From Selaginella moellendorffii (taxonomy: Eukaryota; Streptophyta; Lycopodiopsida; Selaginellales; Selaginellaceae): a DNA stretch of 64,000 bases. The DNA is taken from the NCBI RefSeq assembly GCF_000143415.4, contig NW_003314359.1, forward strand, positions 349,437 through 413,436, read 5' to 3'. Both the position numbers and the translations under genes were made by a program. Positions 30,841-43,636 of this stretch are shown here, one piece after another; the stretch's first letter is position 1, and the number at the start of each line of letters is the position of its first letter. The notes under the pieces were generated by a model, which saw only the letters and a program-made list of their open reading frames with translations, was not told where the DNA came from and made no database searches.

Positions 30841-31872
30841 CTACAATTTACATAATTGAACTCTAATATCATTTAGTGTGGTTGGAGTTTTTAATATTAT
30901 TTATTGAATCTGTAAATGTTGATCAAGTTAACATTGAATATCTAGCTATATGATGGAATCAAACCTTTAAATAGTGATTGTGGTTGAAGGAGTCTATGAT
31001 CCATCTTGAGTAATTGTTGATGATTTTAGTTTCAACAAGAGTTTGAATTTCATCAATACAATTTGTAAAGCTGGTTCTTCATAGTTTAGGGTGCTCTTTA
31101 ACACAAATCCCCCTCTTAAAAGCTTCTTTAGCTCAAAAATTGATAATCTTGGCCCTTTCACAACTCATGGCATTGCTCTTGCTCGGGCCACTCTTGGTTG
31201 TAGTGTTCATAGTGATTTGGGATGTTGTTGGTGTCAGCATCAAGAGCTGAATTTATGGAGATACTAGAGGTTGCTCCTGTTGGGTCGAGTTCGTGTTATG
31301 CTCCTGTAGTAGTGGTGATTGAAGATTTGGAACTTCCTTCTTAGCATCATTCAGTGAGGTAGTTATATGTTTAGGATCTAGTTTTTGAGCATTCTCTTAA
31401 GTTTCCTTGCTTTGAACTTTGCCATCTTTGTTGTTGTTGGTTCTCTTAAGAGTTTTTTTGCCCTTGTGTGTAAATGTTTGTTTGGCCTTATGCAAGGGTG
31501 TGTCATCTTAGCTGATGTTCTTCATCTCTTTGCTAGTAAAGTTAATGTTGGTGATGACTTTGCTTTTTCATCTTCTTTCTCCCTTGCTTCGTCATTTTCT
31601 TCCCTTTTGTCATTGTTGAAGAGGAGGATCAAATCTACTCCTCTTTTTGAAGCATATTCCCTTTTGCTTCATGTTGTCTCTGTGTTTATGGCTTCATTTA
31701 GTCTTTTGTTGCTATCATCTATTGTAGGAGTAGATGGTAGTGTTGAGCTTTGGGACAAGTGTTGTGATGTAAAGAAGTGTAAGTGTTTTACATTTGAGGC
31801 CATCTAGAAGCATCATTATTGTGATTTGGAGTTTCTTGTTGAGCTTATTGCAAAGATAACTTGTGATGTCGA

Positions 31873-34800
31873 TATAAATGACTAAATTTTCCATTCTACT
31901 TTAGTCACTTAACCACATTTTCAACCATTTAAGGAGTCTCACTCACAACCTTTGTAAGTCCTATTCTAGACTTAGGGACTTACTAGCCCCAAAAATGGCA
32001 TCCATGCCACTCAACCATTGCACTTGGTCCAAGTGCTCCACGTGTCCGATCCCATGATCGACACCCCAAGGTATCACTGACATATTAGCCTGTTACACTA
32101 AGGCCATGCCCATTCACCTTGGTCACACTAGTGGTCCAACACCACCTGCATCGTAGTCTCGTCTCTCAAAGACTAGGCCATCTTTCTATTAGTGACCATC
32201 CTAGATGCACTCTTTAGCATCCTTAAAATGCCTGCAGACATAGGGAATAACCTTCCCCAATATCCTTTTTACAATCCCCACTAAGTCTCTTTTTTGTCCA
32301 TGGTTGTGTTCGCCAACACTACCATTGGGACAATGCTCTATCCTCTGGGACTTCCTCACCACATGACTATGTCATTGGTCACTACACTAGAGGACCACTC
32401 CTCTTTCTTTCCATAGTCTAGGACTTTGGGACAATATTTCGGAACACCATAGCCCTACGTGAGCTTCATGGGTACTCTCCCCACTTTTTGCCTTTGAGCC
32501 ATGGGCTTAAAATGAGGTTTCATTGAGCCACACCAGGTATCCAAGTAAGTAGTGCCACCCACACTTGGATTGAGAGCATCAGCCATTCAATCTCCTGGGG
32601 GAACTAAAGCCGGCTCTTGAACACTTCACCAAGCTACCCCGCTTGTTGGTCTGTATTCACTCTAGCCTTGGATTTCCTAGTGGTTATCCCATCATCCAAC
32701 ACCTGATTATAACCTTCCTGGGCCAAACTAGCCTTTCCCGCCCAAACTGGCTCCATTGGAGTCCTCCCCCTACTATACTTTTGGAGCTCACCAAACCCCC
32801 TAGGGTTTGGGAGACAAATGCTTTGGGCATTCACCCTCAGACTTGAAGTGGACTTGGACTTGGACTCAGACTCATGCTTAGGCTCAGTCTCGGCCTCAGC
32901 CTCGGTCTCGATCCCGGTCTTGTTCTTGGTCTCGGTCTCGGTCTCGATCTCGGACTCCATCTTGGGTCCTTCTAAGACTCCATCTTGGGTCCGTCTTAGA
33001 CTCCATCTCGGTCCATCTTGGACTCCATCTCAGACTCCATCTCGGGTCCATCTTGGACTCCATCTCGGGTCTATCTTAGACTCCATCTCCGACTCCATCT
33101 CGGGTCTATCTCGGACTCCATCTCGGACTCCATCTCAGGTTCATCTTGGACTCCATCTCGGACTCCATCTCGGATTCCATCTCAAACTCAATCTCAGGTC
33201 CATCTCAGATTCCATCTTGGACTACATCTCAGGTCCATCTCAGACTCCATCTCGGGTCTGTCTTGGACTCCATCTCGGGTCCATATCAAACTCCATCTCG
33301 GGTCCCTCTCGGACTCCATCTCAGACTCAACCACGTGTCATGTGTTGGTCCTCTTGTATCCCTTTTCTAGAGACTCTTTTATTACTCGCTTTGTGCTCGT
33401 TCCTTGAACACTTTGTTGGGAGTTCCAGTCCCGCTCTCGACTTTTCAAGTTGGAGTTTTTAGTCCAAACGTGTTATGCTTGTTTGGCTTTCGCTTCGGCC
33501 ACTACCACATAGCACTCTTTCGGCTCCACTTTGGGGCTTAGGGATTTGTGTCTCACAACTCCACCACCCATAGACGAAGTTCAATGTCCTCATCAAACAA
33601 TAAATTATTTTATAAAGTAAGCAATCTAAGCAATCTAATTGTGCATCACGACTCTAGGGCATCCCCTGCTTGGTGGTGTGCCCAAGCCAATCTCCTCACT
33701 AAGAGTCCATGACCACCAAAATATGAATGTTCTCATGTTTTAAACCATCACTATGTCCTAGTGATTTAAGACTCAAACGCAAGCACTAGAGGGTTGGGAC
33801 TCGAACCCAACCTCTGTATATGCATCTACGGATAGCATCACCCAAGATGCTTGGCATGACTCCTCGCGTTGGTGCACCAATTTATACCTAAAGCGCACTA
33901 TAGATCACAGCTTAGAAACATAGGTCCTTCGCACTACTAAGTCCTCTCACTTGATAAGTTTGTGATCATGCATGAACTCTTCTATGTGTGGCCCCATGGG
34001 CCACCCTTTTTGAAGTTAGCACCTTCAATTACAGTATTTGTTCCCTGGGCTTGTCAATCTTGCTTAGCAAGTCATCTGGCTAATATAACATGGTTTCATA
34101 TATAAGCGCAAAAGTCCTTGACTATCGACTTTCATTCAAAGTCATCCCTTTGAACACTTGAGAACAACTTCCCCAACCTTGATAGTGTTGCTTTATGGCA
34201 AGCTTCAAAGCAACACTTTTGCTGTGCTACTCTGATTTCGCGCATTCCATGAACCATTTACACTTAGGCTTCTAGGTACTACGTTACTTAGAATTGTCTT
34301 TAGAAACCTTGAAGGAACTTTGTCCCTTAACTTGCTAAGGCATCTTCTTTCGCAAGCTTTCTAATTGCCATATAATCTAGTATGAATAATTTCATATTTT
34401 AGACTCTCCATGGCATCATGGTTGCTAGCAACAACACGCTCAAGCGCCCATTTGATTCTCCACTTCCAACTTGTATAACCATCTTTAGTTATGCCTTTCG
34501 ATTCCTATGGTTCAATTTTATCCCTTTATTACTTATATTTTGGCCTCACACATTTTTTTTTGGTTATTCTCCTCCAGCCTAGGAAGATAACTTTGCACTT
34601 TCTACCATGCCTTAACAAGTATTCTTAAGGATGAACCTACCCATTAACCTAGGGAATGATTCTTCAATTCGGGTATGCTCATTTTGTAATCCCACACACT
34701 AGGATTAACGTTGCTACTTATAGGCCTTTATATGCCCATCACTAACCTTGCCAAAATCTCTTTTTAACTTTGTCCAATTTGAATAGACGGATTTTTCTTG

Positions 34801-36638
34801 CCTCAGCTACATTGGACATTTAGATAGCACCTCCTATTTGTCATTCGCTAAAGACTTAGTCCCTTGGGCCTTATTTAATGCCCTCATAACACTAAACACC
34901 ACTTCCTAGTGTTTTAGAGTGGTTGGGTGTCCTAATGATGGCCTTTTTGACAATGAGCATTCCCTTTATGACATTGACTTACTTTATCGCAACATAAGCA
35001 ATTTATCCCCCATAATCCTTATTCCAATAAAAAGTTTTAGGTAGTTACCTTTTACTAGTTTAATCAATTATTTTGCATCTTTTGCTTAATTACCTCATAG
35101 TTGTAAGTCTTACAACTCATTGCTGGTGTTTCCACACCATCATTATTTGGGTCACCACACTTTAACTACATGCCTTCCAGCTTAGGCTATGCCATTCTCA
35201 TTTCTATTAGGATTCCTTTGGGAAGAGGTCCTCATAAACCTACTAACTTGACCTCAAGGCATCACGCCTTGGTGCATTTGGTGTTTATACACCATCGGCT
35301 CCACAAACCTACCTTTATGACACTTCTTACTTGTGTCTAGGTCCTTACTAAGACCAATATAATTTTTTCTCATGCCAACTATCCGTTAGCACTGCACTAT
35401 AGAGTTTACACACAACTTTGTGTCAAAATTGTTTTTTTCTAGGAACACCTTTCCCACGACTTTAGTATGGCACATTCTGCCATCAATGAAATACCCAATA
35501 TTCTCATACTTGGATCTTATGATCCTCCCCATCTTTCGTGGGGCACAATACACTTTAATCCAAATGCTTTTATTAATTTCTTAGGACCATTCCTTGACTT
35601 TACTTGAGTCATCCAGTATTTTTAAATTTTGCTAATCTAATGACCTATAAAGTTCTATTTTTGAGGTGTTAACTCGCTGGAATACAACTTTGTGTATTCA
35701 TGTCCTACTCACAAGGACCATCTTTGCAAGTGCTTAATTATTCCTCGTTTTCCATGGGCCACTCTCACTCCTTAGGACTTTCCATCCATATGATGAGAAT
35801 ACGGACTCATCCTCTGGGCACACCCCCAATTCCTTGGGTTTTTTCCAACATTTATAAAAGATAGCCTTGGCTACCATTTCAAGGATTTGTGTCCTCATCC
35901 GTATTTGACCTCTCACAGTCATTAGTTCCGATCTCCAATTCATGAGCACTAGCTTCAACTATATGAGGATAATTTTGTGACTCCTTTATTATTTTTGGAG
36001 TCCCTATCTTTCCTATGATCCCAACTATAGTTGTTTACCACAATTACATTAACTAATTTGCTAAGTCAAATGCTCATCTGGATCACATCCTCAACTCTCT
36101 GAGGAAAACCTTATACTGTTCCCAAGATCCTAAAGTCATTTCATTATTGACCCTTTTCTATCCCTCATCTACAAGTTCACACATGAACTATATTGGAGAG
36201 CCATGTCTTCCCAACTTGCCACTCCCCAAAGATAGGCCCACTCTTAGGACCTTCCGATACCAACACTAGTGGTGATATACTTGAGCACCAATAAAAGTCA
36301 GACTAAGGAATAACTTCGATACCAAATTGTAAGCGACTAAATTTTCCATTCTACTTTAGTCACCTAACCACACTTTCAACCACTTGGAGGAGTCTCACTC
36401 ACAACCTTTGTAAGTCTTATTCTAGACTTAAGGACTTGCTAACCCCAATAATGGCATTCATACCACTTAACCATTGCACTTGGTCCAAATGCTCCATGTG
36501 TCTAATTTCATAACCGACACCCCAAGGTACCACCAATATACCAGCCCGTTACGCTAAGGCCATACTCATTCACCTTGGTCACACCAGTGGTCCAACACCA
36601 CCTGCATTGCAGTCTTGTCTCTCAAAGACTGGGCCATC
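31873..36638 (-). mobile_element. LARD-like LTR element, copy A, 5'-truncated
   Basis: Minus-strand relative of the complete element at 54947-63016. Its 3' LTR is 31873-33558 (ends read TGTGAGACAC in reverse complement), the internal part 33559-36327, and the 5' LTR 36328-36638, cut off at its outer side. Next to 36328 the reverse complement has TTGGTATCGAAGTT, a decayed form of the primer site TTGGTATCAGAGCTG. There is no gag or pol. Many C-to-T and G-to-A differences from the complete copy show it is the oldest of the three. Confidence 0.85.
32850..33330 (-). repeat. Minisatellite inside LTR of copy A
   Basis: Tandem GACTCCATCTCGG / GGTCCATCTTG-type units (reverse complement GAGATGGAGTCC, GAGATGGACCC) followed by GACTCG and GTCTCG hexamers. 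It is the same array as in the other LTR copies, more diverged. Confidence 0.8.
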
Positions 36639-37606
36639 AATTTTATATTGTACTACCATTCATAATGAAGAAACAATGTACTTGGATGGTGTCAAAACTT
36701 TTAAGATGTAAATGAGCTTGAATGATGTTAAATTTATTGAAACTTTGTAAGTAGTTCATTATGCCCATATAACATTGTGGATGTGATCGCCTTAGTCTTT
36801 TTTATTCATTTTCATAATCTTTATGAATATAATCTTGATGGTCTTGTTTGTAGACTATTTTCTTAAGGATTGTATAGTGTTGAGGCTTTGTGGTTGATTG
36901 CAAACTCTTGAGTTATAATGTTAATGGTCTTATTGATAAAGTATTTTCCTCAATATATAACAAATTCTCAAAGTAAAGTACTTCGTGATAATGTTTTTGT
37001 AAATGAACTTTGATATGTTCTTTGCTGATATAGACTTTATTGGTTGAGTTTCAACCCACTTTGTTAGTAGCTATGAGAATGTATTTGTTTCACTTAGAGC
37101 TTATTGTAAGTGATCTTAGAAAGTCGAGTCCTCATCATTGAAATGACTTCTTTTTTAGTTATCCACAATGAGTTTCTTCAAGTAAATCTTAAGTTTCTTT
37201 AAGTTGTACATATTTTTATAAAGTTCTATTTCGTTAAAGTGGGAATTGTCATTATCCCACTTGTAAAATAAGGTTTCCAAACCTTTATATAGTATATAAA
37301 TATAACAAAATTCAACTGCATTGAGGCATATGCCATTTTATTTTAAACAAGGAAATGTCTACTCAATCACTTCTCCTCCCCATGCCACTGCTTCACCTCT
37401 CTCTTCTCTTTGTCATCGTCGTCCAATTTCTTTCCATCCTTTTAATATTGGCTCAGTTGCTCCGAGTCTAGATGGAGCCCAAGTCCCCATTCAATCTTTA
37501 CTTTCCCCTTATTAATAAAATAACTTCGTAGACTTCCAATAACATGTTGTAACACTTCTAGTATAATGCAAATCCTCTCAAAGAATTGTCTTTTAATATT
37601 AATACA
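36639..37606. other. AT-rich spacer without recognisable gene
   Basis: Lies between the truncated LTR copy A and the first palindrome of the 37.6-52.4 kb element. I see no coding or repeat structure that I can name. Confidence 0.4.
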
Positions 37607-38682
37607 ATGGCATGGAACCCCATGCCATAATAAGTTACATTTCTAAATAAATACATGCCATCTCAGACTGTTATTTTTTGCCTCCAACGCCTATACAATA
37701 ATCTTGGAATTTCATCACTCTCCACACTATCAGGATTTAAACCCAATAGTAATGCCATCTCTTCTCTAATACGTCCACACTCATGTTCAGTGGTCGAAGA
37801 ACCCATCCGGTTGAGCAGATTATGGAGATGCGGATAGTGCTTGGCTAGACAATATACATGCCATAAATGATGACTGGTGTTTGTCCGATCAAATGGCTTC
37901 TGATATACCGTTCCATCTGCCATTTGGTTGATTTCTACAGCCACCTCCTGGACTGGCCGGTTCTCTATCACCATCGCTCCAAGCCGTTTTGCAAGGTCCC
38001 CCAGAACATACGGTTTCTTCTCCTAGTTTTTATACTGCAAGAGATGGGGTGCACTGTATATGTGTGCGTGTTCACTGCAGTTTTAATCGGCGAGTCATTG
38101 ATGATGAGGATTTCACTTGACCTAGCAGTCCGGTTCATCACTACAGCCTCTGGCTTGACGAAGATGGGCTTGCTACCCCTCACATGGACCATAGTCAAGC
38201 AATCCTCCTACGTTAGGAGAAAGTCAAATGGTAATATTACTCACGTCTGATCATGCATCATCTGTAGCAACGTTAATGCATTGTGGCGCATCATGGATGT
38301 CCAAACTCCCAATTGCAAATTGAACCCGGCCCTCTGTTTTAAGTGTTGCATGGTCATTATTAGATCCCGCAGTTTCTCCCGTGTGATTAATGTGAATCTG
38401 TCTCTTTTGACCAACTTGCGACCGCAGGCTTTGGAGGGTGCAGTGACATTTGAGGACGAGCCACGCTCATGGGAGAAAAGGACACCGTTCAGATCAAAAA
38501 CGATACAGTACCTTCGCTGTGACTCTGAAATGAAATGCATCAGCATAAAAAATGGTACAAGTCAATTTTACCATCTACAATATTAGCGAATGGTGCTCCC
38601 GATGGTTGTTGAGAGGGTTTTAGTCGAGGAAACGTGAAGGGCGGAAATACTCTCCTCTGCAATGTGGGGTCAATCGCATCTG

Positions 38683-38779
38683 ATGGCGTGTGGGCACATG
38701 CCATTTCAGCTGTAGACTCTGGTACAACTGGCTCAATAGTGGCATGGGGTGGTTTCGATGGCGTGTGATCACACGCCAT
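38683..38779. repeat. Two palindrome copies inside an open exon
   Basis: Copies at 38683-38704 and 38758-38779 lie within the 38540-39181 open frame (-) and are translated as M-A-C-A-H-T-P-S and M-A-C-D-H-T-P-S. The second copy is a perfect 22-bp palindrome. Confidence 0.8.
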
Positions 38780-39788
38780 TTCAGCTGGTGCCTCCATTGG
38801 CAAAGTGGACATGACCGAACAGGCAGCAGGGGCGGTGTAAGGAGGTTCCAACGGCGCGTAGTCAGACGATTGGGCACACGTTGAGTCCGTTGGAAATGAG
38901 GATACGACCGGCTCGGCGGCTGGGGCGGCCTCATGCAGGTCCAATGGCGCCTGGTCACCGTCAGTTGGATACGTGGACAAGATTGACTCAGTGGTATGGG
39001 CAGCATCAAGTGGAGCGTGGTCAGCTTGCTTGGCGTTGATATGGATAGTAGCCTCCACCAGCTCTAATGACTCTTGCAGGCAAGTAGAGTCCACTGGTGG
39101 ATCCATATGCATGTCCAAATATCTCCCTTCGATTGAGATGGTATCCTCCCTACTGGCTACTAAAAACAAACTCATTAGCACATTGAATCGACTATACTAT
39201 ATTTACCATCAACTGCTATTGAGGAACTAGGACCGATATCACTTGGGCGCACTGCTGATTCTGAAGGATTGGACATACGTTTCGACCCTTGCTTGGCACT
39301 ATCCTTCCTCGACACTAAAGGCTAGAGTTTGTATCTTAATTCAACTGAATAATCTCTACTTACCATTTGCTCTGCGACCTACATGGACAATGTTAGAAAT
39401 GGTAAAAGGTTAGGAATGGATGTACTATTATTTACCTGATGGTTTGTCTTGTATGACCTTCCTCCGCTGCTCTTTGGCCACCTCAGGCTAGCCATCGTCG
39501 TCATCATTGCCGTCGTCGTTATTGTGATCGTCACCATTGTGAGGACCATCCAAGTCCTCTTCGTCCTCCTCTTCTTCGTCCTCCTCTTCTTTGTCCTCCT
39601 CTTCGTCCTTCTGCTCTTCCTGCTCATTATCTTTCTCTGGCTCCTCATCCCCCTCCTGCATTTCTTCCATAGGCTGCTCAGGTTGGATGGCTTGTTCTTC
39701 CAGGACCATCTTGGGAAAATCATCTGGCCGAGTCTCCATCTCAAAATACAAGACATCCATAGCCTGTTTTAGTGCGTGACCTAGGACC

Positions 39789-41567
39789 GTATCTGTGAGA
39801 CACAAAATCCCTAGGCCCCAAAGTGGAGCCGGAAGGGCGCCACATGGTAGTGGCCGAAGCGAGAGCCAAACGAGCGTAACACGTTTGGACCAAAAGCTCC
39901 GACTTGAAAAGTCAAGAGCGGGAGTGGAACTCCCAACGAAGTGCTCAAGGAACGAGCACGAAGCGAGCAAAAGGTGAGGCTCCAAAAAGGGACCCAAAAG
40001 GACCAACACATGACACGTGGGAGTGTCCGAGATGGAGTCCGAAGTGGAGTCCGAGGTGGACCCGAGATGGACCCGAGTTGGAGTCCGAAGTGGAGTCCGA
40101 GATGGAGTCCGAGGTGGACCCGAGATGGACCCGAGCTGGAGTCCGAAGTGGAGTCCGAGATGGACCCGAGATGGAGTCCGAGATGGAGTCCGAGATGGAG
40201 TTCGAGGTGGACCCGAGATGGACCCGAAATGGAGTCCGAGATGGAGTCCGAGATGGACCCGAGATGGAGTCCGAGATGGACCCGAGATGGAGTCCGAGAT
40301 GGAGTCCGAGATGGACCCGAGATGGACCCGAGATGGAGTCCGAGATGGAGTCCGAGATGGAGTCCGAGATGGAGTCCGAAGTCGAGACCGAGACCGGGAC
40401 CGAGACCGAGACCGAGACCGAGATCGGGACCGAGACCGAGACCGAGGCCGAGGCCGAGACCGAGCCCGAGCCCGAGTCCGAGTCCGAATCCGAGTCCGAG
40501 TCCGAGTCCGAGTCTGAGTCCGAGTCCGAGTCCGAGTCTGAGTCCGAGTCCGAGTCCGGAGCCTGAGAGGGTGAAAGCCCAAAGCGTTCGTCTCCCAGAC
40601 CCTGGGGGGTTTGGTGAGCTCCAAAAGTATAGTAGGGGGAGGACTGCAGCGGAGCCAGTTTGGCCAGGAAAGGCCAGTTTGGCCCAGGAAGGCCGGACCC
40701 AGTGTTGGGTGATGAGATGCCCACTGGGAAGTCCAAGACTAGAGTGAACACGGACCGACAAGCGGGGTAGCTTGGTGAAGTGTTCAAGAGCCGGCTCTAG
40801 TTCCCCCGGGAGATCGACTGGCCGATGCTCCCAGTCCAAGTGTGGGTGGCACTACCTACTTGGATACCAGGTGTGGCTCAACGGAACCTCGCTCTAAGCC
40901 CATGGCTAGAGCACCTAAAGGCGAAAGGCGAGGAGAGTACCCAGGTGGCTCGCGTAAGGCCACGGTGTTCCGAAATGTTGTCCCAAAGGCCTAGACTGTG
41001 GAAAGGAAGAGGAGCAGTCCTCTAGGGTAGTGACCAAGGACACCGTCGTGTGGTGAGGAAGTCCCAGAGGACCATGGGACTTAGTGGTCGGGCCTATGGG
41101 CCTCGATCCAGTGGCAGTGTTGGCAAACACGGCCAGGGGCAAAAAGGGACTTGGTAGGAATTGACAAAGGGACTTTGGGGAAGGTGATTCCCCAGGTCTG
41201 TGGGCATCCTAAGGATGCTAAGGAGTGGATCTAGGATGACCACTCGTGGACCGATGGCCCAGCCTTGGAGAGACGGGATGGTGATGCAAGTGGTATTGGA
41301 CCACTAGTGCAGCAAAGGTGAATGGGCATGGCCTTAGCGTAACGGGCCGAGATGTCAGTGGTACCTTTGGGTGTCGGTCTTGGGACCGGACACGTGGAGC
41401 ACTTGGACCATGTGCAAGTGTTGAGTGGCATGGATGCCATTCTTGGGGCTAGCAAGTCCCAAGTCCTGAATTGGACTTAAGGAGGTTGTGAGTGAGACTC
41501 CTCCAAGTGGTCGAAGGTGTGGTTAAGTGACTAAAGTAGAATGGAAAAATTAGTTGCTTACAGTATC
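39789..41567. mobile_element. Solo LTR of the LARD-like family with GTATC target duplication
   Basis: The LTR is 39794-41562 (1769 bp, TGTGAGACAC...GCTTACA, i.e. TG...CA). It is flanked on both sides by GTATC (39789-39793 and 41563-41567). Removing the LTR plus one GTATC restores the frame of the minus-strand host exon, which proves insertion into that exon. It arose by recombination between two LTRs, leaving no internal part. Confidence 0.93.
40022..40562 (+). repeat. Minisatellite inside the solo LTR
   Basis: About 360 bp of 12-base GAGATGGAGTCC and 11-base GAGATGGACCC units, then GAGACC hexamers, then GAGTCC hexamers. It stays open in several frames on both strands and so mimics long repetitive proteins. 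Confidence 0.9.
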
Positions 41568-41759
41568 CTCACCCAACTGTCTTAACATGGTTTCTACATT
41601 CTTGCACCCTTCGAAGACGACGAGATGAGAAAAATGTGGCCCTGACTTGAAAAGCATCCCTCATCCATTGTACCTCTCCATTGAGATTGGGGAAGGGGAG
41701 TCCGCCATAGGAATCTGAGTCAGGAGGTGGTGACTGGCTGCTTTCACTCAGCCCTTGAT

Positions 41760-41806
41760 CTGCAATGAATGGCATGAGCACACACGCCATAACCGCGAGG
41801 CATTAC
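41760..41806 (-). other. 47-bp intron built around a palindrome
   Basis: On the minus strand the donor GTAATG follows ATGATAG and the acceptor is TTGCAG before ATCAAGG. The palindrome at 41769-41790 makes up nearly half of the intron. Confidence 0.6.
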
Positions 41807-41949
41807 CTATCATCTTTTCGTTGCCCTTCTTCCTTTTCAAATCAAACGCCTCTGATCCCGACGACTGTCCAATGTGCTTTCGCTTTTTATGACCACTGTC
41901 AGTTTGAGCTTGGCTTGTGCTTGCCTGTTTTGCCTTTGAAGAAGTGTCT

Positions 41950-41998
41950 CCTGCAAGGAATGGCATGAGACCACACGCCATTGCAAATATAATTTGTA
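41950..41998 (-). other. 49-bp intron built around a palindrome
   Basis: Donor GGAG|GTACAA and acceptor TTGCAG|GAGACA on the minus strand; the palindrome is at 41959-41980. Confidence 0.6.
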
Positions 41999-42089
41999 CC
42001 TCCTTTTTTCCTATTGCTTGTCTGTTTGTCCTTATTCGACGCGCCACCAGTGCACTTTTCAGTCCTCGTGTCTGAATATTCACAACGAT

Positions 42090-42127
42090 CTATAATCAAA
42101 ATGGCGTGAGGCCTCACATGACCTTAC
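42090..42127 (-). other. 38-bp intron containing a decayed palindrome
   Basis: Donor CAAG|GTAAGG and acceptor TTATAG|ATCG on the minus strand. The palindrome copy (42101 onward) has lost its outer half-site end. Confidence 0.5.
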
Positions 42128-43582
42128 CTTGTGCAGGTTGTGAGCTCAGCCCAACATGGGTATCTTCAACAGTAGCTGTTAATGCCGTTTCAGCATCTGG
42201 GGGTGGCCACGCTCCTACATATAGAGCTTGTGAGATAACATTTAAACTTAAAGTGCGTACTCACCAGGTTCGCAGAGAAGATACTGTTTTTCTTTGGCAA
42301 CTGTAATTATATGCTCCATTGAAGTCACCTCTTCAATGGAGTTTGTCACCGCAACACACGGGACACCCTTGAGTAGTGCGGCTCGAAAGAATAGTCCGCC
42401 GCAGTTGTACTCGACAACGCATTTGCTCTTGGAGTCGGAAGCAGGTGACCCACCCGCTATTGCGTTGAAGACCCAGCTGAGCATTTCCCATGCTGCACCT
42501 GAAGCTTTCTTTGGATTCGAAAGCTCCATAGCCGTCTTCAGTTCCTCAGGCACGGGTAAATTGACCTCCCTCAGATCAATTCGATCGGCCTTGTCGAACG
42601 AAGCTGGGAAGTCACTCTAGTCCCACTCTGCTGTAGGACCAATAATAAGGGCGAGTGTGAAAATGCGGACATTCGTCGGTATCTTCTTCTTAGCCATTAT
42701 CCCATGGATCTCCCGCATCTCCTTGCCTTTCAACCGAGCCTTCACCTCGTTCAAGGCCTTCCAGAACTTGTGATAGGATTCGGAGTCGTAGATCATATAG
42801 TGGACTGAAGATTCCACCTCCGCAAGTCCCACCATTAAGTCAATGATGGAGTTGACTTCATCTGCATGAGTGATATCCTCATTTGTGAAGTCCATCACAC
42901 AAAAGATGTTCTTGACCTGCTCATCTCCGCGGGAAATGATGCTCCTCCACCTTTGATCCTCATCCGAATTCACGTATACCCGGTAAGGTTCTCGATAGGC
43001 CTCTGCTGCGGGGTCGAGCTGTTTCTGAAGCCGGCGGTCGACATCAATCTTAATGAAATTTGGATACTGATCCAACTTCTCAGCTTTACTTTTCATGGCA
43101 TCCCGTAGCAGATTGATGAACTTGGGGGCCCCCTTCACGTACTCGTCAATGTCTTCATTTGACAACTCCAGCGCTTCCATCATCTCTTGCGTGGTGTCGA
43201 TGCTCACCCTCTCCACGGCCACTTGCTCGAAGATCCAATCCTTCAATAGCGCACGAGCTCTCAGAGTCGTGCACAAGTCCTCGTATGTCACAATATGGCC
43301 GGGAGTCATTTTGGTCTTGTTAAAGACTACCTCACCACGTAGAAGAGCATTAGCCACTGTCAGAAGGTCGTCGTCGTCCAGAGACCGCGAGAAACGCAAG
43401 GCGTTGAGCTTCAACTCATTGGGCTTCCGGCCGTCCTCCACACCCATTGAGTTTAGCAACTCCCCGTCATGGTACCTCCTCAGCACATTTACCCATTTGT
43501 CAAAAACAACTTTTGTCGCGAGTAGAATGTTATGGATGCTAAGTGTGTCATTGAGAAGACTCGAGAGAAGACTCGAGAATTC

Positions 43583-43636
43583 CTGCAATGGAAATGGCAT
43601 GAGGCCACATGCTATGCCACATACAACGAGGCTTAC
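43583..43636 (-). other. 54-bp intron containing a palindrome
   Basis: Donor CAG|GTAAGC and acceptor TTGCAG|GAATTC on the minus strand, palindrome at 43594-43615. Its length is a multiple of three without a stop, so the frame reads through it. Confidence 0.55.

Larger units (their letters stand above)
29460..31872. other. AT-rich non-genic region at the edge of the repeat block
   Basis: Base composition drops sharply after the C2 gene. It holds a 60-bp tandem duplication (29588-29706) and a possible LINE remnant (30560-30840). The 140-codon open frame at 31385-31807 is Ser/Leu/Phe-rich and shows no recognisable domain; I do not call it a gene. Confidence 0.5.

Noticed and set aside
31385-31807. 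140-codon hydrophobic frame as a membrane protein
   Set aside because: Ser/Leu/Phe-rich translation of AT-rich DNA next to decayed transposons; no family likeness and no flanking gene signals.
33785-33820. A tRNA gene in copy A (gggactcgaacccaacctc on the minus strand)
   Set aside because: Only a T-arm-like hairpin; no anticodon arm or acceptor stem can be folded around it.
39811-40839. Long open frames in LTRs (also at 54843-56045, 60814-61955, 32818-33462) rich in LGLGLG, SDSISDS, ESEMES or RDRDRD
   Set aside because: They are minisatellite translated in several frames on both strands, run across the LTR edge into flanking DNA, and differ between copies; no conserved protein.
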